Of a stretch of 64,000 nucleotides of DNA, positions 37,566 through 46,731 are shown one piece after another. Made by a program: the position numbers and the translations under genes. The first letter of the stretch is position 1; every line of letters starts with the position of its first letter. This stretch comes from CAWBRT01 sp963696525 (GTDB lineage Bacteria > Acidobacteriota > Terriglobia > Terriglobales > Acidobacteriaceae): positions 778,222-842,221 of the forward strand of contig CAVOKO010000011.1 of assembly GCA_963696525.1 (NCBI GenBank), in the 5' to 3' direction. The notes under the pieces were generated by a model. The model made no database searches and was not told the DNA's origin. It saw only the letters and a list, made by a program, of their open reading frames with translations.

Positions 37566-38042
37566 ATGGACCCTACTTACACCCCCGGCTCCGGTCAACC
37601 CTTCGGCTTACCTGAAGACAAGAGTCCGGAAAATTCTCCGCCCCCACTTTCATCGAGTCTCCGGGCACCCCCAGCCTCATCCAAGCATAGCGTGGGCAAT
37701 GAACCATTAAGCTTTGACCGTAGCCTCACGGCGGAGGAATCAGGGTCCAATCTGGGGCAAACTCCCGATGCGGATGTGTCTCCTCGTGGAGTTTCCCGTT
37801 GGGCAGCTCGCATTTTTTTGGTCGTCGAGGTCATAATCTGGGTCGAACTCGGAATGATCCTGGCCATTGTGCCCTGGATGCGTGCCTGGAGCGACAATGG
37901 ACTGGTGCTGAATTATCCCCGCATCCGTGAGTTGCTGAGCATGGATTTCGTCCGTGGGGTGGTAAGCGGAATTGGCCTGCTCGATATCTGGGTGGGGGTG
38001 TGGCAAGCCATACGGTACAAGGATCCCGTTAGAACAAAGTAG
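37566..38042 (+). CDS. membrane-anchored hypothetical protein
   Basis: This 158-residue protein has a disordered Pro/Ser-rich N-terminal half (1-75), one strong hydrophobic helix (ARIFLVVEVIIWVELGMILAIVP, two overlapping pieces at about 82-104) and a second weak one (GVVSGIGLLDIWVGVWQAI, about 132-150). I do not recognise the family. It starts 18 bp after the TPR protein gene and precedes the LOG gene by 39 bp, so the three may be one transcript. Confidence 0.6.
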   Translation: MDPTYTPGSGQPFGLPEDKSPENSPPPLSSSLRAPPASSKHSVGNEPLSFDRSLTAEESGSNLGQTPDADVSPRGVSRWAARIFLVVEVIIWVELGMILAIVPWMRAWSDNGLVLNYPRIRELLSMDFVRGVVSGIGLLDIWVGVWQAIRYKDPVRTK

Positions 38043-38081
38043 AGCCTGTGTGTGGAGGAGCGGAGGGACAAGAAAACGACT

Positions 38082-38984
38082 ATGAGCAAACTGGACGATC
38101 TGAAGAGCACACGGGCTCCACTCGCTTATGAAAATAAGAAGTTTCTCGAAGGTCCGGATGGCCGCCCGCTCCGAATTCTGTCCGAATATGCCGAGCCCTT
38201 GGCGCGTTTTCGCCGGCAGAACGTTCAGGATACCGTGGTTTTCTTCGGCTCGGCTCGTTTCCACAGCCGGGTCAAAGCCGAGGAGGGCCTCTCGGTGGCT
38301 GAGCATACCCTCGATTTGCTGGAGAAGCCGGGCTCGGCTGCTCTGGCCGCTCCCGAAGAGCAGGCCAGAATTAAACGCGCCCGCGTCGCCGTGGACATGG
38401 CCCGCTATTACGAGGACGCGCGCCGCCTCGCCTTCCTGCTCACCCAGTGGAGTCGCACGATTCCCTCCAAACGCCATCGCTTTGTCGTCACTACCGGCGG
38501 CGGGCCCGGAATCATGGAAGCCGCCAATCTGGGAGCGCGTGAGGCCGGCGGACAAACCATCGGCTTGAACATCAACCTGCCTTACGAGCAGATGCCGAAT
38601 CCCTTTATCAGTCCGGAGTTGAACTTCGAGTTCCACTACTTCTTTATGCGCAAGTTGTGGTTTGCCTATCTGGCCAAGGCGCTCGTCGTCTTCCCCGGAG
38701 GCTTCGGCACGCTCGACGAGCTGTTTGAAATCCTCACCCTGGCGCAAACCGAAAAACTCGCCAAGAAAATTATCGTGCTGATCTACGGCAAGCAATACTG
38801 GAGTCGGGTGCTCAACCTGGAGGCACTGGCCGACGCTGGTACCATCTCTCCAAAGGACGTGCAGTTGTTCAATTACGTGGATTCGCCCGAGGAGGGATTT
38901 GAGATTCTGCGCGATGCGCTCACCACGCATCACCTCAATGTTCCCGCCAAGCGCACCCCGGAGATCGCCAAGACCCGGCCCTAG
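38082..38984 (+). CDS. LOG-family nucleoside monophosphate phosphoribohydrolase-like protein
   Basis: This is a 300-residue Rossmann-like protein. The LOG signatures VTTGGGPGIMEAANLGA (PGGGxGxxD-like first half) and VVFPGGFGTLDELFEILT (PGGxGTxxE) are intact. LOG enzymes release free bases such as cytokinins from nucleoside 5'-monophosphates. Most bacterial members have AMP- or IMP-nucleosidase-like roles of uncertain physiology. It is longer than the 190-residue plant-type LOG because of an N-terminal region of about 110 residues. The ATG at 38082 is chosen because MSKLDDLKS begins the family-like sequence; a GGAGGAGCGGAGGG tract lies upstream. Confidence 0.86.
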   Translation: MSKLDDLKSTRAPLAYENKKFLEGPDGRPLRILSEYAEPLARFRRQNVQDTVVFFGSARFHSRVKAEEGLSVAEHTLDLLEKPGSAALAAPEEQARIKRARVAVDMARYYEDARRLAFLLTQWSRTIPSKRHRFVVTTGGGPGIMEAANLGAREAGGQTIGLNINLPYEQMPNPFISPELNFEFHYFFMRKLWFAYLAKALVVFPGGFGTLDELFEILTLAQTEKLAKKIIVLIYGKQYWSRVLNLEALADAGTISPKDVQLFNYVDSPEEGFEILRDALTTHHLNVPAKRTPEIAKTRP

Positions 38985-39147
38985 CAGCTAACGCGAGGTA
39001 ATTTCCCTGGGTGACGCCGGGTGGCCCTCAGCTCGCAAACCTGCTTGGTTGAGCTATGCGTGGGCGTCTGTGTTGAACCGGACGGTGGTTCAAGATGCAC
39101 TTCGCAATCTCGCTTCCTGCTGTTCAGCACGTGCTAAAATCCCGGCC

Positions 39148-39411
39148 ATGCGCTTTGTCGTCAGAACTGTCTGGCTGATTCTTATCTCTTTGGTCATCTG
39201 CCAAGGCGTGTTTCAGTGCTTTTACCCAGGGACGCTGCGGCGGATACAGGACCGCTTGGGCCGTACCCTGGAGTTAACCAGCCCCGGCGAAAGAGTGCGC
39301 TCCGACCGCGCCGGCAAAGCCAAGACCTCGTTCCTGCAGCGAACCTTCGGCCTCTTGCTGATCTTGATCGGATTGCTTCTCCTGATGACGGCGTTGGGAC
39401 TGCTTCGTTAG
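39148..39411 (+). CDS. small two-helix membrane protein, hypothetical
   Basis: This 87-residue protein has one hydrophobic segment at the N-terminus (VWLILISLVICQGVFQCF) and another at the C-terminus (FGLLLILIGLLLLMTALGLLR), joined by a basic stretch. The family is not recognised. The ATG at 39148 is chosen so that the product starts with the first helix. It stands between the LOG and the M20 amidohydrolase genes. Confidence 0.5.
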   Translation: MRFVVRTVWLILISLVICQGVFQCFYPGTLRRIQDRLGRTLELTSPGERVRSDRAGKAKTSFLQRTFGLLLILIGLLLLMTALGLLR

Positions 39412-39465
39412 CACCAGAGAAAGCGCAGCGGGTTTGAGGAACAACTTAAGCGAGCGTGAGAGCCA

Positions 39466-40805
39466 ATGAAAGCATGCACAAATCATAAACCGGAAGAGTC
39501 GATTGCCAGCCATTTCGAGGAAGCGCGGGAATGGCGCCACCAGTTGCACCGCAACCCACAACCGGCCTGGTTGGAGTTCTACTCCACCGGATTCGTGGCT
39601 GAGAAGCTTTTTGACTGGGGTTACAAACTGCAGTTGGGCAAAGAGATCATTGACGAAAGTAAACGGCTGGTCGTGCCCGACGAGGCAACCCTGCGGCCGA
39701 ATATGAACGGGCAGTCAAAGCCGGCATCCAGGAAAAGTTCATTGCGCCAGCCAAGGGCGGCTTCACTGGAGTAGTCGGAATTCTGAAAGGCGCGCAATCC
39801 GGCCCCACCGTGGCGTTCCGCTTTGACATTGATTCGCTTGAGATCCTGGAGTCGAGCGATCCGTCGCACCCGCCGGTCGCGGGAGGGTATGCCTCACAGA
39901 ACCAGGGCTATGCCCACATGTGCGGGCATGACGCTCATACCGCCCTCGGTTTGCTCATGGCGCGCTACTTCGCCGAGAACCAGGACAAGGTCAAGGGCAC
40001 GGTCAAGCTCATCTTTCAGCCCAACGAAGAGAATCTTGGCGGCGCGGTTACGATGGTGCCCATGGGAGTCGTCGACGACGTGGACTACCTGTTCGGCGCG
40101 CACGTCGGCATCAATGTGAAAGAAACAGGCAAAATCGGCCTGAACGTATTCGATTGGCTGGCGATGAATCGCTTTGAGGTCACCTACACCGGACGCGCCT
40201 CACATGCCGCGATACGTCCGGATCTCGGTAAGAACGCTTTGCTCGGGGCGTGCGCCGCGGTCACCAACCTGCATGCCATCTCCAGGCACGGCACTGGCGC
40301 CTCGCGCGTCAATGTCGGGTTCATGCAGGCGGGCACGACTTGGAACATCATTCCGGAAAAAGCCTACTTCCGCATGGAGACACGCGGGGTCACCAACGAG
40401 GTCAACGAATACATGGTCGGCAGGGCCATGGATGTGCTGCACGGCGCCGCCAAAATGTACGATCTCGGATTGGAGATAAAACCCGCAACCAGTACCGTGG
40501 CCGCGGTGAACTCACCCGAATTGATCGAACTCGGGAATCAAGTGGCAAATTCGCTGCCTTCGGTGAAAGAAATTGTGTCCGCCTGTTCCACGAACGGTTC
40601 GGAAGACCTGTGCGTCTTCATGCAGCGCGTGCAGCAGCGGGGCGGCAAGGCGATGGAGATTTTGCTCGGGACCCCGATCGGGGGCGGTCACCACAGTAAT
40701 TGTTTCGACGTGGACGATAAGGTGATACAGAACGGCGCGGAATTTTTTGTTGCTATGTATTACGCAGTTATCGAACAGGCGGCTAAGGCCACGGGAACAC
40801 CATAA
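39466..40805 (+). CDS. M20 family amidohydrolase (AbgB/hippurate hydrolase type), one frameshift
   Basis: The corrected product is 446 residues. The family metal motifs are YAHMCGHDAHTA, NEENLGGAV with the catalytic Glu, and GTPIGGGHHSNCF, and the dimerisation domain holds RFEVTYTGRASHAA. It hydrolyses the amide bond of N-acyl amino acids or of aminobenzoyl-glutamate. One base is missing near 39691: DEATL reads on as AAEYERAVKAGIQEKFIAPA when it is restored. Neighbours do not suggest a substrate. The EntS-type exporter gene starts about 60 bp downstream on the same strand. Confidence 0.85.
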
Positions 40806-40866
40806 CTGCGGCAGCTCAGTCGTATGCCGAAGCTGCGCTTGGTGAGGTGTCTGCAAGGAGACGGCA

Positions 40867-42072
40867 ACGTTTCGCAGGGTATTTAAAGCATTTCAATATC
40901 GAGATTTCCGCCTGATGTGGGTGGGCGCCTGCATGTCCAGCATCGGCACCTGGATGCAGATCGTGGCGCAGGGCTGGCTCATCTATCGTCTGAGCCATTC
41001 GGCCTTCTTACTGGCGCTCGATCAGTTTCTTGGCGGCATTCCCATCTTCCTGTTCACGCTCATCGGCGGGGTGGTGGCCGACCGCGCCGAGAGACGAAAG
41101 ATTCTTCTCGCTTCGCAGTACGTGCAGATGGCGAGCGCGACGCTGCTCACCGCGCTGGTGGCGACTGGAGTGATACACGTATGGCATATCCTCTGTCTCT
41201 CGTTCGTCTGCGGCTTGGCCCAAGCCTTTGGCGGGCCGGCGTATCAGGCGCTGATACCTACCCTGGTCAAGAGAGAGGACATGCCGAATGCCATTGCACT
41301 GAATTCGATCCAGAACAACATGGCGGTCATCATCGGCCCCGCGCTCGCCGGTCAGGCTTTGGCAAAGTTGGGTGAGAAGTGGTGCTTTGGGCTGAACGCG
41401 CTTTCCTTTCTCGCGCCAATCGTTTCGCTCTCCATCATCACCGCCCGTTTCCTGCCGGAGATTACCACCGAGTCGATCTTCAACAGCCTGAAGCAGGGTA
41501 TCAAGTTCGTTCGCCAGCAGAACTCCATGGAGGCGCTCATCGTGCTGGCGTTCTGCATGACCGCTTTGAGCATGCCCATGCGGACCTATTTTCCGGTGTT
41601 TGTGAAAGACATCTTTCATCGCGGTCCGGAAACCTACGGCAACCTGCTTTCACTGATGGGAGTCGGTTCGATTTGCGGTTCGCTGATGGTTGCGGGAAGA
41701 GGAAACATACGGAATAAGGGGAAGGTCGCCCTCACCATGCTCATCTGCTTGGGCGCCGGGATTTTCGGTTTTTCGCTTTCGCGATCGTTGCCGTTGAGCT
41801 ATGTCATGCTGGTGCTCGTGGGCGCATCCATGATGGCCGTCTTTGCCACGGTGAATTCCATGGTGCAGTTGATTACGACCGAGGAAATGCGCGGACGCGT
41901 GATGAGCGTATACAACTGCGCATTCCGCGGGGGAATGCCCATGGGGAACCTGCTGTCGGGATGGCTCGTTCCCGTGTTCACGGCACCCGTGGTAGTGGCT
42001 CTGAACGGATTGCTGCTGATTCTGGTGGGCCTGTACTTTCTGCTGGTGCAACGGCGAGTGGCCGCGCTTTGA
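40867..42072 (+). CDS. MFS exporter (EntS-like), no canonical start at the expected site
   Basis: This is a 12-helix MFS_3 protein of about 401 residues. The expected N-terminus RRVFKAFQYRDFRLMWVGA begins upstream of the first ATG (40915), which lies inside helix 1. Between the in-frame stop at 40843 and 40915 there is no ATG, GTG or TTG. An ACG at 40867 has an ideal AAGGAG six bases upstream, so either it is used as a start or the base is a miscall for ATG. Typical motif A is VVADRAERRKILLASQY. Members export siderophores or drugs. The start remains open. Confidence 0.8.
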   Translation, partial: TFRRVFKAFQYRDFRLMWVGACMSSIGTWMQIVAQGWLIYRLSHSAFLLALDQFLGGIPIFLFTLIGGVVADRAERRKILLASQYVQMASATLLTALVATGVIHVWHILCLSFVCGLAQAFGGPAYQALIPTLVKREDMPNAIALNSIQNNMAVIIGPALAGQALAKLGEKWCFGLNALSFLAPIVSLSIITARFLPEITTESIFNSLKQGIKFVRQQNSMEALIVLAFCMTALSMPMRTYFPVFVKDIFHRGPETYGNLLSLMGVGSICGSLMVAGRGNIRNKGKVALTMLICLGAGIFGFSLSRSLPLSYVMLVLVGASMMAVFATVNSMVQLITTEEMRGRVMSVYNCAFRGGMPMGNLLSGWLVPVFTAPVVVALNGLLLILVGLYFLLVQRRVAAL

Positions 42073-42226
42073 CGGCTCGTATCCGGTTGACGCAGATTTA
42101 GCTTTGACAGGTTGCCCGCCGATTGACGACCAGGAACGATCTCAAAGGACGCGGTAAAGCCAATCGAACTGGTGCGGCATCACCAGCGATCTTTGAGAGC
42201 GGTCCCGAAGTTACAGCCTGCCAGGG

Positions 42227-43642
42227 CTACAGAATGTAGCGCGACAAGTCCTGGTCCTTGACGATATCGCTGAGCATTTTGCGCACGTATTCGGCGTCTA
42301 CTTTTATATCCTTCTCTTTGAGGTCCGGCGCGCTAAAGCTGATTTCGTCCAACACGCGTTCCATGATGGTGTGCAGGCGGCGCGCCCCGATGTTCTCCGT
42401 GCCTTCGTTCACGCGTGCCGCGAAGTTGGCGATTTCTCCCAGTGAGTCAGGGGTAAACTCCAACTTGATGCCTTCGGTTTCGAGCAGCGCCATATACTGC
42501 TTCACCAGCGATGACTTCGGTTCGGTGAGGATCTTGACGAAGTCCTCGACGGTAAGCGTTTTCAACTCCACACGGATCGGGAAGCGGCCCTGCAGCTCGG
42601 GGATCAGGTCGCTCGGCTTGGAAACGTGGAAGGCGCCGGCGGCAATGAACAGGATGTGATCGGTGCGCACCATTCCGTAACGGGTATTGACGGTTGTGCC
42701 TTCTACGATTGGCAGGATGTCGCGCTGTACTCCTTCGCGGGAAACGTCAGGCCCGCCGTGTCCGCTTTCGCGACCGGCGATTTTGTCGATTTCGTCCAGA
42801 AAAATGATGCCGGAATTCTCGACCCGCTCGACCGCCGTGCGCGTCACCTGATCCATGTCGATCAGCCGCTGCTCTTCTTCCTGGATCAGGTACTCAAAGG
42901 CTTCGCTCACCTTCATCTTCCGCTTCTTGGTGCGCTGGCCGAAGATGTTGGGGAGCATGTCCTTGAGATTGACGTCCATCTCCTCCACTCCCTGGTTGGA
43001 GATGATTTCGAAAGCCGGCATGTTTTTTTCACGCACGTCCAACTCCACCAGACGCTCGTCGAGTTTGCCCTCACGCAGTTGCTGGCGCAATTTCTCACGG
43101 GTACGGGAGTTGGATTCGCTTGGCACCGGCAGAGTACCGAAGCCGGTCGCGCCTTCGGCAGCGGGCGGGATGACCGTCGGGGTGGATGGCAACAGCAGGT
43201 CCAGCAGCCGTTCTTCGGCGTTGATTTCCGCTTTGTCGGCCACGTCCTCAAGCTTTTCCTCGCGCACCATATCGATGGCGATCTCGATCAGGTCGCGAAT
43301 CATCGACTCGACATCGCGCCCGACATAGCCGACCTCGGTGAATTTCGACGCTTCAACCTTCAAGAAGGGAGAACTTGCCAGCTTCGCCAGCCGCCGCGCG
43401 ATTTCCGTTTTTCCCACGCCGGTCGGGCCGATCATGATGATGTTTTTCGGCATCACTTCTTCGGCCATTTCCGGCGAAAGCTTCTGCCGGCGCATGCGAT
43501 TTCGCAAGGCAATGGCCACGGCGCGCTTGGCCTCATGCTGCCCGACTACGTACTTGTCCAGTTCGGAAACAATTTCCCGCGGCGTAAGGTCGTCAAGCGC
43601 CAACTGCTCTTCTTCGAAGGTGGATGGAAGGTATATAGCCAC
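42227..43642 (-). CDS. hslU: ATP-dependent protease ATPase subunit HslU
   Basis: This is the 471-residue AAA+ unfoldase of the HslUV protease. It has Walker A GPTGVGKT at residues 72-79, the pore/I-domain segment KFTEVGYVGRDVESMIRDL, Walker B GIIFLDEIDKIAGRE and the C-terminal DLSRYIL tail that docks into HslV. It unfolds cytoplasmic substrates and feeds them to HslV, whose gene lies 143 bp upstream on the same strand. The length is usual for the family (440-470) and the frame is intact. An I-domain of usual size is present. Confidence 0.97.
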   Translation of the reverse strand: MAIYLPSTFEEEQLALDDLTPREIVSELDKYVVGQHEAKRAVAIALRNRMRRQKLSPEMAEEVMPKNIIMIGPTGVGKTEIARRLAKLASSPFLKVEASKFTEVGYVGRDVESMIRDLIEIAIDMVREEKLEDVADKAEINAEERLLDLLLPSTPTVIPPAAEGATGFGTLPVPSESNSRTREKLRQQLREGKLDERLVELDVREKNMPAFEIISNQGVEEMDVNLKDMLPNIFGQRTKKRKMKVSEAFEYLIQEEEQRLIDMDQVTRTAVERVENSGIIFLDEIDKIAGRESGHGGPDVSREGVQRDILPIVEGTTVNTRYGMVRTDHILFIAAGAFHVSKPSDLIPELQGRFPIRVELKTLTVEDFVKILTEPKSSLVKQYMALLETEGIKLEFTPDSLGEIANFAARVNEGTENIGARRLHTIMERVLDEISFSAPDLKEKDIKVDAEYVRKMLSDIVKDQDLSRYIL

Positions 43643-43785
43643 AGATTAACTCCACACTAAAACTTGATCGCGATCTTTGAGCGGAATTTCAGCCCAACCT
43701 GCGAAAGCCTCGCTTGCAATCGGCCAGCCGGCGGCGGCCTGCCAAGCTGCGGAAAAACCCACCGAAGCCGGGTCCCCGCAGCCTG

Positions 43786-44382
43786 CTACAGTTCCTCGAT
43801 AGCGATGTGATCATTGGTATAGATGCACGTCCTGGCGGCGATCTTCATTGCTTCTTCCGCTATTTCGCGCGCCGGCATCTGGGTATGGTTCATCAGCGCG
43901 TGGGCGGCCGCCGTGGCGTAAGGTCCGCCGCTGCCGATGGCGGCGATTCCGTCATCAGGCTCGATCACGTCTCCCTGGCCGCTCAACAGGTATGTCTGCT
44001 CCTGATTCGCCACCAGCAGCAACGCCTCCAACTGTCGCAGCATCTTGTCCGTCCGCCAATCCTTCGAGAGCTCGACCGCCGCACGGCCTAGATTGCCATG
44101 GTACTGCTCGAGCTTGGATTCGAAGCGCGAGAACAAAGAGAAGGCGTCAGCCGTTGAACCGGCAAACCCCGCCAGAATCTTGTCCTGGTAGAGACGGCGG
44201 ATCTTGCGGGCGCCGTGCTTGATCACACTTTCGCCAAGCGTCACCTGACCGTCGCCCGCCATGATCACCTTGTCGAAGCGGCGAACGCAGAGAACCGTGG
44301 TGGAACGGATTTTGCCGGAAGAAACAATCCCTGGCGGGCAACAACCAGCCAGGGCAAAAGGTTCTGAATTTTTTCTTGCCAT
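43786..44382 (-). CDS. hslV: ATP-dependent protease peptidase subunit HslV
   Basis: This is a 198-residue proteasome-like threonine protease. The catalytic Thr is in STTVLCVRR (residue 28), and GDGQVTLG, GFAGSTADAFSLFSRFE and GSGGPYATAAA are conserved. The reading frame begins 27 residues before the Thr, while most HslV proteins have only a Met or a short leader. The extra MARKNSEPFALAGCC may be a propeptide removed autocatalytically, or the true start may be a non-ATG codon further in. Together with HslU it degrades misfolded cytoplasmic proteins. Confidence 0.95.
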   Translation of the reverse strand: MARKNSEPFALAGCCPPGIVSSGKIRSTTVLCVRRFDKVIMAGDGQVTLGESVIKHGARKIRRLYQDKILAGFAGSTADAFSLFSRFESKLEQYHGNLGRAAVELSKDWRTDKMLRQLEALLLVANQEQTYLLSGQGDVIEPDDGIAAIGSGGPYATAAAHALMNHTQMPAREIAEEAMKIAARTCIYTNDHIAIEEL

Positions 44383-44589
44383 TGGACCACTTACGATTAT
44401 AGCAGCCGCCCCAACTCGCTATCACACCTGGCTGCCAGGATCACGCTTGCGTCTCATTCCTCGCTTTTGGACGCCGCGACAACCCACCTCCCGGCAAAGT
44501 CAATGCGGCCTCTAAGGTCGTCCTGGAACGGGCATACCCCACAATATCAACCTTTAAGGGATATGGCGTTCGCGAAACTGGGCTGGCGC

Positions 44590-45000
44590 CTACAGACGAG
44601 CCTCGGCAATCTCCTGTACCAGGACATCGATTTTTTTTTCCAACACATTGCGAATGGAGAGAATGCGAAGCAGCCGTCCATTTTCGTCCACGATCGGCAT
44701 GTGCCGATGATGATTGTCCAGCATCGTCGTCAGCGCCTCGGCATAAGAAATGTTTTCCAGCGCCATCAGCACAGGGGTGCTCATAAATTCCCGCACAGGA
44801 GTGGTTTGCGGATCTTGGCCGCTGAGCGCCACCTTCTTCATGATATCGCGCTCGGTAAAGATTCCGGCAACCACGCCGTGCTCGTCGACGATCGCGGCCG
44901 CGCCTACACGGTGAGTCAGCATGGCTTCGATGGTTTGCGCCACCGTCGCATTCAGAGGGACCGAAGCCGGAGAGTCACTGCAGATAGAAAGAATGCTCAT
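44590..45000 (-). CDS. tandem CBS domain protein
   Basis: This 136-residue protein has two CBS motifs, about residues 8-65 (SVPLNATVAQTIEAMLTHRVGA, then FTERDIMKKVALSGQD) and about 75-130 (VLMALENISYAEALTTMLDNHHR, then RLLRILSIRNVLEKK). Stand-alone CBS pairs bind adenosyl nucleotides and regulate partner enzymes or channels. No partner domain is attached. It lies between hslV and the gene at 45308, oriented with the hsl genes. Confidence 0.85.
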   Translation of the reverse strand: MSILSICSDSPASVPLNATVAQTIEAMLTHRVGAAAIVDEHGVVAGIFTERDIMKKVALSGQDPQTTPVREFMSTPVLMALENISYAEALTTMLDNHHRHMPIVDENGRLLRILSIRNVLEKKIDVLVQEIAEARL

Positions 45001-45307
45001 AAAAAGGCACGTCCTGAAAGCCTGACCTATTGTCCTGTCCTATTGTAAGGTGCCACTCGCCTTTTCCGCCAATTCAGAGCTCGCTTATCGGGCGAGCGAT
45101 ACCGCTCCACAAAGCCGCCAGAAAGACAAAGCTTTGCGCAGGGCGGGTCACAGCCAAGAAACATCTGCAACCTTCCGATACCGCGGCATGTCAAACCCAT
45201 AGGGCCTCCGGGCAGGACAGGCGGGGAATAACCTTATTGATTTCCTGTCGGCAACGCGATACCAAGACGCAATCGTTGTCGTGGCGCACACGACTTGTGG
45301 GGGACCA
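45001..45307. other. intergenic stretch without gene
   Basis: A divergent gap with no coding signal. Only a weak 6-bp inverted repeat (GCTCGC...GCGAGC, 45079-45097) and the GGGGGA ribosome site of the next gene are visible. Confidence 0.5.
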
Positions 45308-45876
45308 ATGAGCTCTATGGGGAATATCTCGGAATCTAATCCGTTGCGGCAACTCTTTCACGGAGCTGGTCAGCAGCCACTTCGATCAGGATATCGGGCT
45401 ACGCGACCAGCAACTGCAAGCCTATGTGGCTAACATGCTGACCGAGTTTTGCGACACCCGGGAACTTTACAAGATACGGGATGCCGCCGGGACGGCCGCT
45501 GCACGATGTCGGTGAAATGTTGCTGGAATCCGATCCCCTCTATGGCGAGGTGTCCGGGTTCGACCGCGAGCGCCAGGTACGGAAGCACATTGGCGATTAC
45601 ACGTTGTTTTTTGCCGGCATGTTTCCTGAGAGCATTAATCGTTTTCGCTTGCGGCGGCACCGCCTGGAGAGCTTCATCGACCTGATGAAGGCGGGCAAGG
45701 AGAGTTATTACATCGTCTCCAAGTTCAATCAGTTCGAGTGCGCCAAGGTCGCCCCGCTGTTTGCCAAGCTCTCGCGCGAATTCGAGGTCTGCGTCTTCGG
45801 CCTCAATATGGTGAAAAACGAGCTGCGGGCCAGGCAGCATGCGATCGTGGATCGAACCGATGAGTTGTTGATGTGA
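45308..45876 (+). CDS. hypothetical soluble protein, two frameshifts
   Basis: Removal of single surplus bases near 45358 and 45491 joins three frames into one 188-residue protein from ATG 45308, which has GGGGGA five bases upstream. Visible segments are LRQLFTELVSSHFDQDIGLRD, YVANMLTEFCDTRELYKI, HIGDYTLFFAGMFPESINR and FECAKVAPLFAKLSREFEVC. The sequence is helical and soluble with no signal peptide. I do not recognise the family and see no catalytic motif. Both shifts restore the reading frame with no loss of sense, so the gene is probably intact in the organism. Confidence 0.6.
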
Positions 45877-45938
45877 TCTCGCTGAAATTGTCGAATCGCG
45901 CCCCGCTGGTTCTACTCCAACCCACGGCGCGTGCCAGG

Positions 45939-46506
45939 TTAGCGCCTCTCGAATGAGTAAAAGCTGAGCGCAGATTCGCCTTGCGTAAGGCGGCGGTAGC
46001 GCTTCAGGCGCCCGACGCCCTCGCCCGGATCAAAATGCTTATCGTGCTCGGCAATGACGACTCCATCTTCGGACAGCAGCTCCAATCCGGCAATCAGTCG
46101 CAACATTTCCTCGTAGGCGCCTTCCATTTTGTACGGTGGATCAAGGAAGCAGAATCGGCAGCGCAGCGCTCGCGATGAAAGTTCACGCAGAGCCTGCGGC
46201 GCACGTTTCTCCAGAATTTCGCAGCCCTCCGTAATCTGCAAAGCTGGCAAGATTTTCGCGAATGATCCGGACCGCCTTGCGGCTGCACTCTGCGAAGTAA
46301 ACCTGCGCCGCACCGCGACTCAGCGCCTCAATGCCGATCGAACCGGTTCCCGCGAACAAATCGATGAAGACCGCGTTTTCTAGGCCGCCTGCCGGCGTAA
46401 GCACGTTGAACAGTGTCTCTTTGAGCCGGTCATAGGTGGGGCGGGTATCAAGCCCGGGCAGCGCCTTCAGGGTCCGGCTGCGAAACTTTCCGGCAATCAC
46501 TCTCAT
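45939..46506 (-). CDS. rsmD: 16S rRNA (guanine966-N2)-methyltransferase RsmD, one frameshift
   Basis: The corrected product is 188 residues. MRVIAGKFRSRTLKALPG begins the RsmD family, FIDLFAGTGSIGIEALSRGA is the SAM-binding motif I, and CFLDPPYKME is the DPPY catalytic motif. A surplus A/T in the AAA run at 46240-46242 splits the gene just after ENLASL. The enzyme methylates G966 of 16S rRNA during 30S assembly. It is in many genomes next to coaD; here an M50 protease gene lies on the other side. Confidence 0.88.
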
Positions 46507-46566
46507 CCGTCGTCCATGGGCCAACGCGACTTCCTGGCTGGCGCTTCCAATGTGAGTTATGGGCCG

Positions 46567-46626
46567 TACTGACTGTATAGTAATGACTGTATAGTTATAG
46601 TTGTAGTTATAGTTGCAGCTATAGAA
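46567..46626. repeat. AT-rich degenerate repeat tract
   Basis: The units TGTATAGT and TTATAGTTG recur several times (GACTGTATAG twice, TTATAGTTG twice) upstream of rsmD. It stands out from the GC-rich surroundings and lies between divergent genes. Confidence 0.55.
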
Positions 46627-46662
46627 GAGATAGGGCGGATCGAAGCCAACTCGGCGGCTTCC

Positions 46663-46678
46663 GCGGGGGCTCCCCCGC
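46663..46678. repeat. GC-rich hairpin
   Basis: GCGGGGG-CT-CCCCCGC, a perfect 7-bp stem about 55 bp upstream of the M50 protease gene. It may be part of a dispersed repeat or a leader structure. Confidence 0.45.
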
Positions 46679-46731
46679 TCGTGCCTACTTCTGGCCAGAG
46701 GGATTATCGGCGTGGCCAGATGGGTTGAGGA

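Noticed and set aside
42626..43660. 344-residue plus-strand reading frame
   Set aside because: Antisense to hslU, with no motif and with codon phase explained by hslU.
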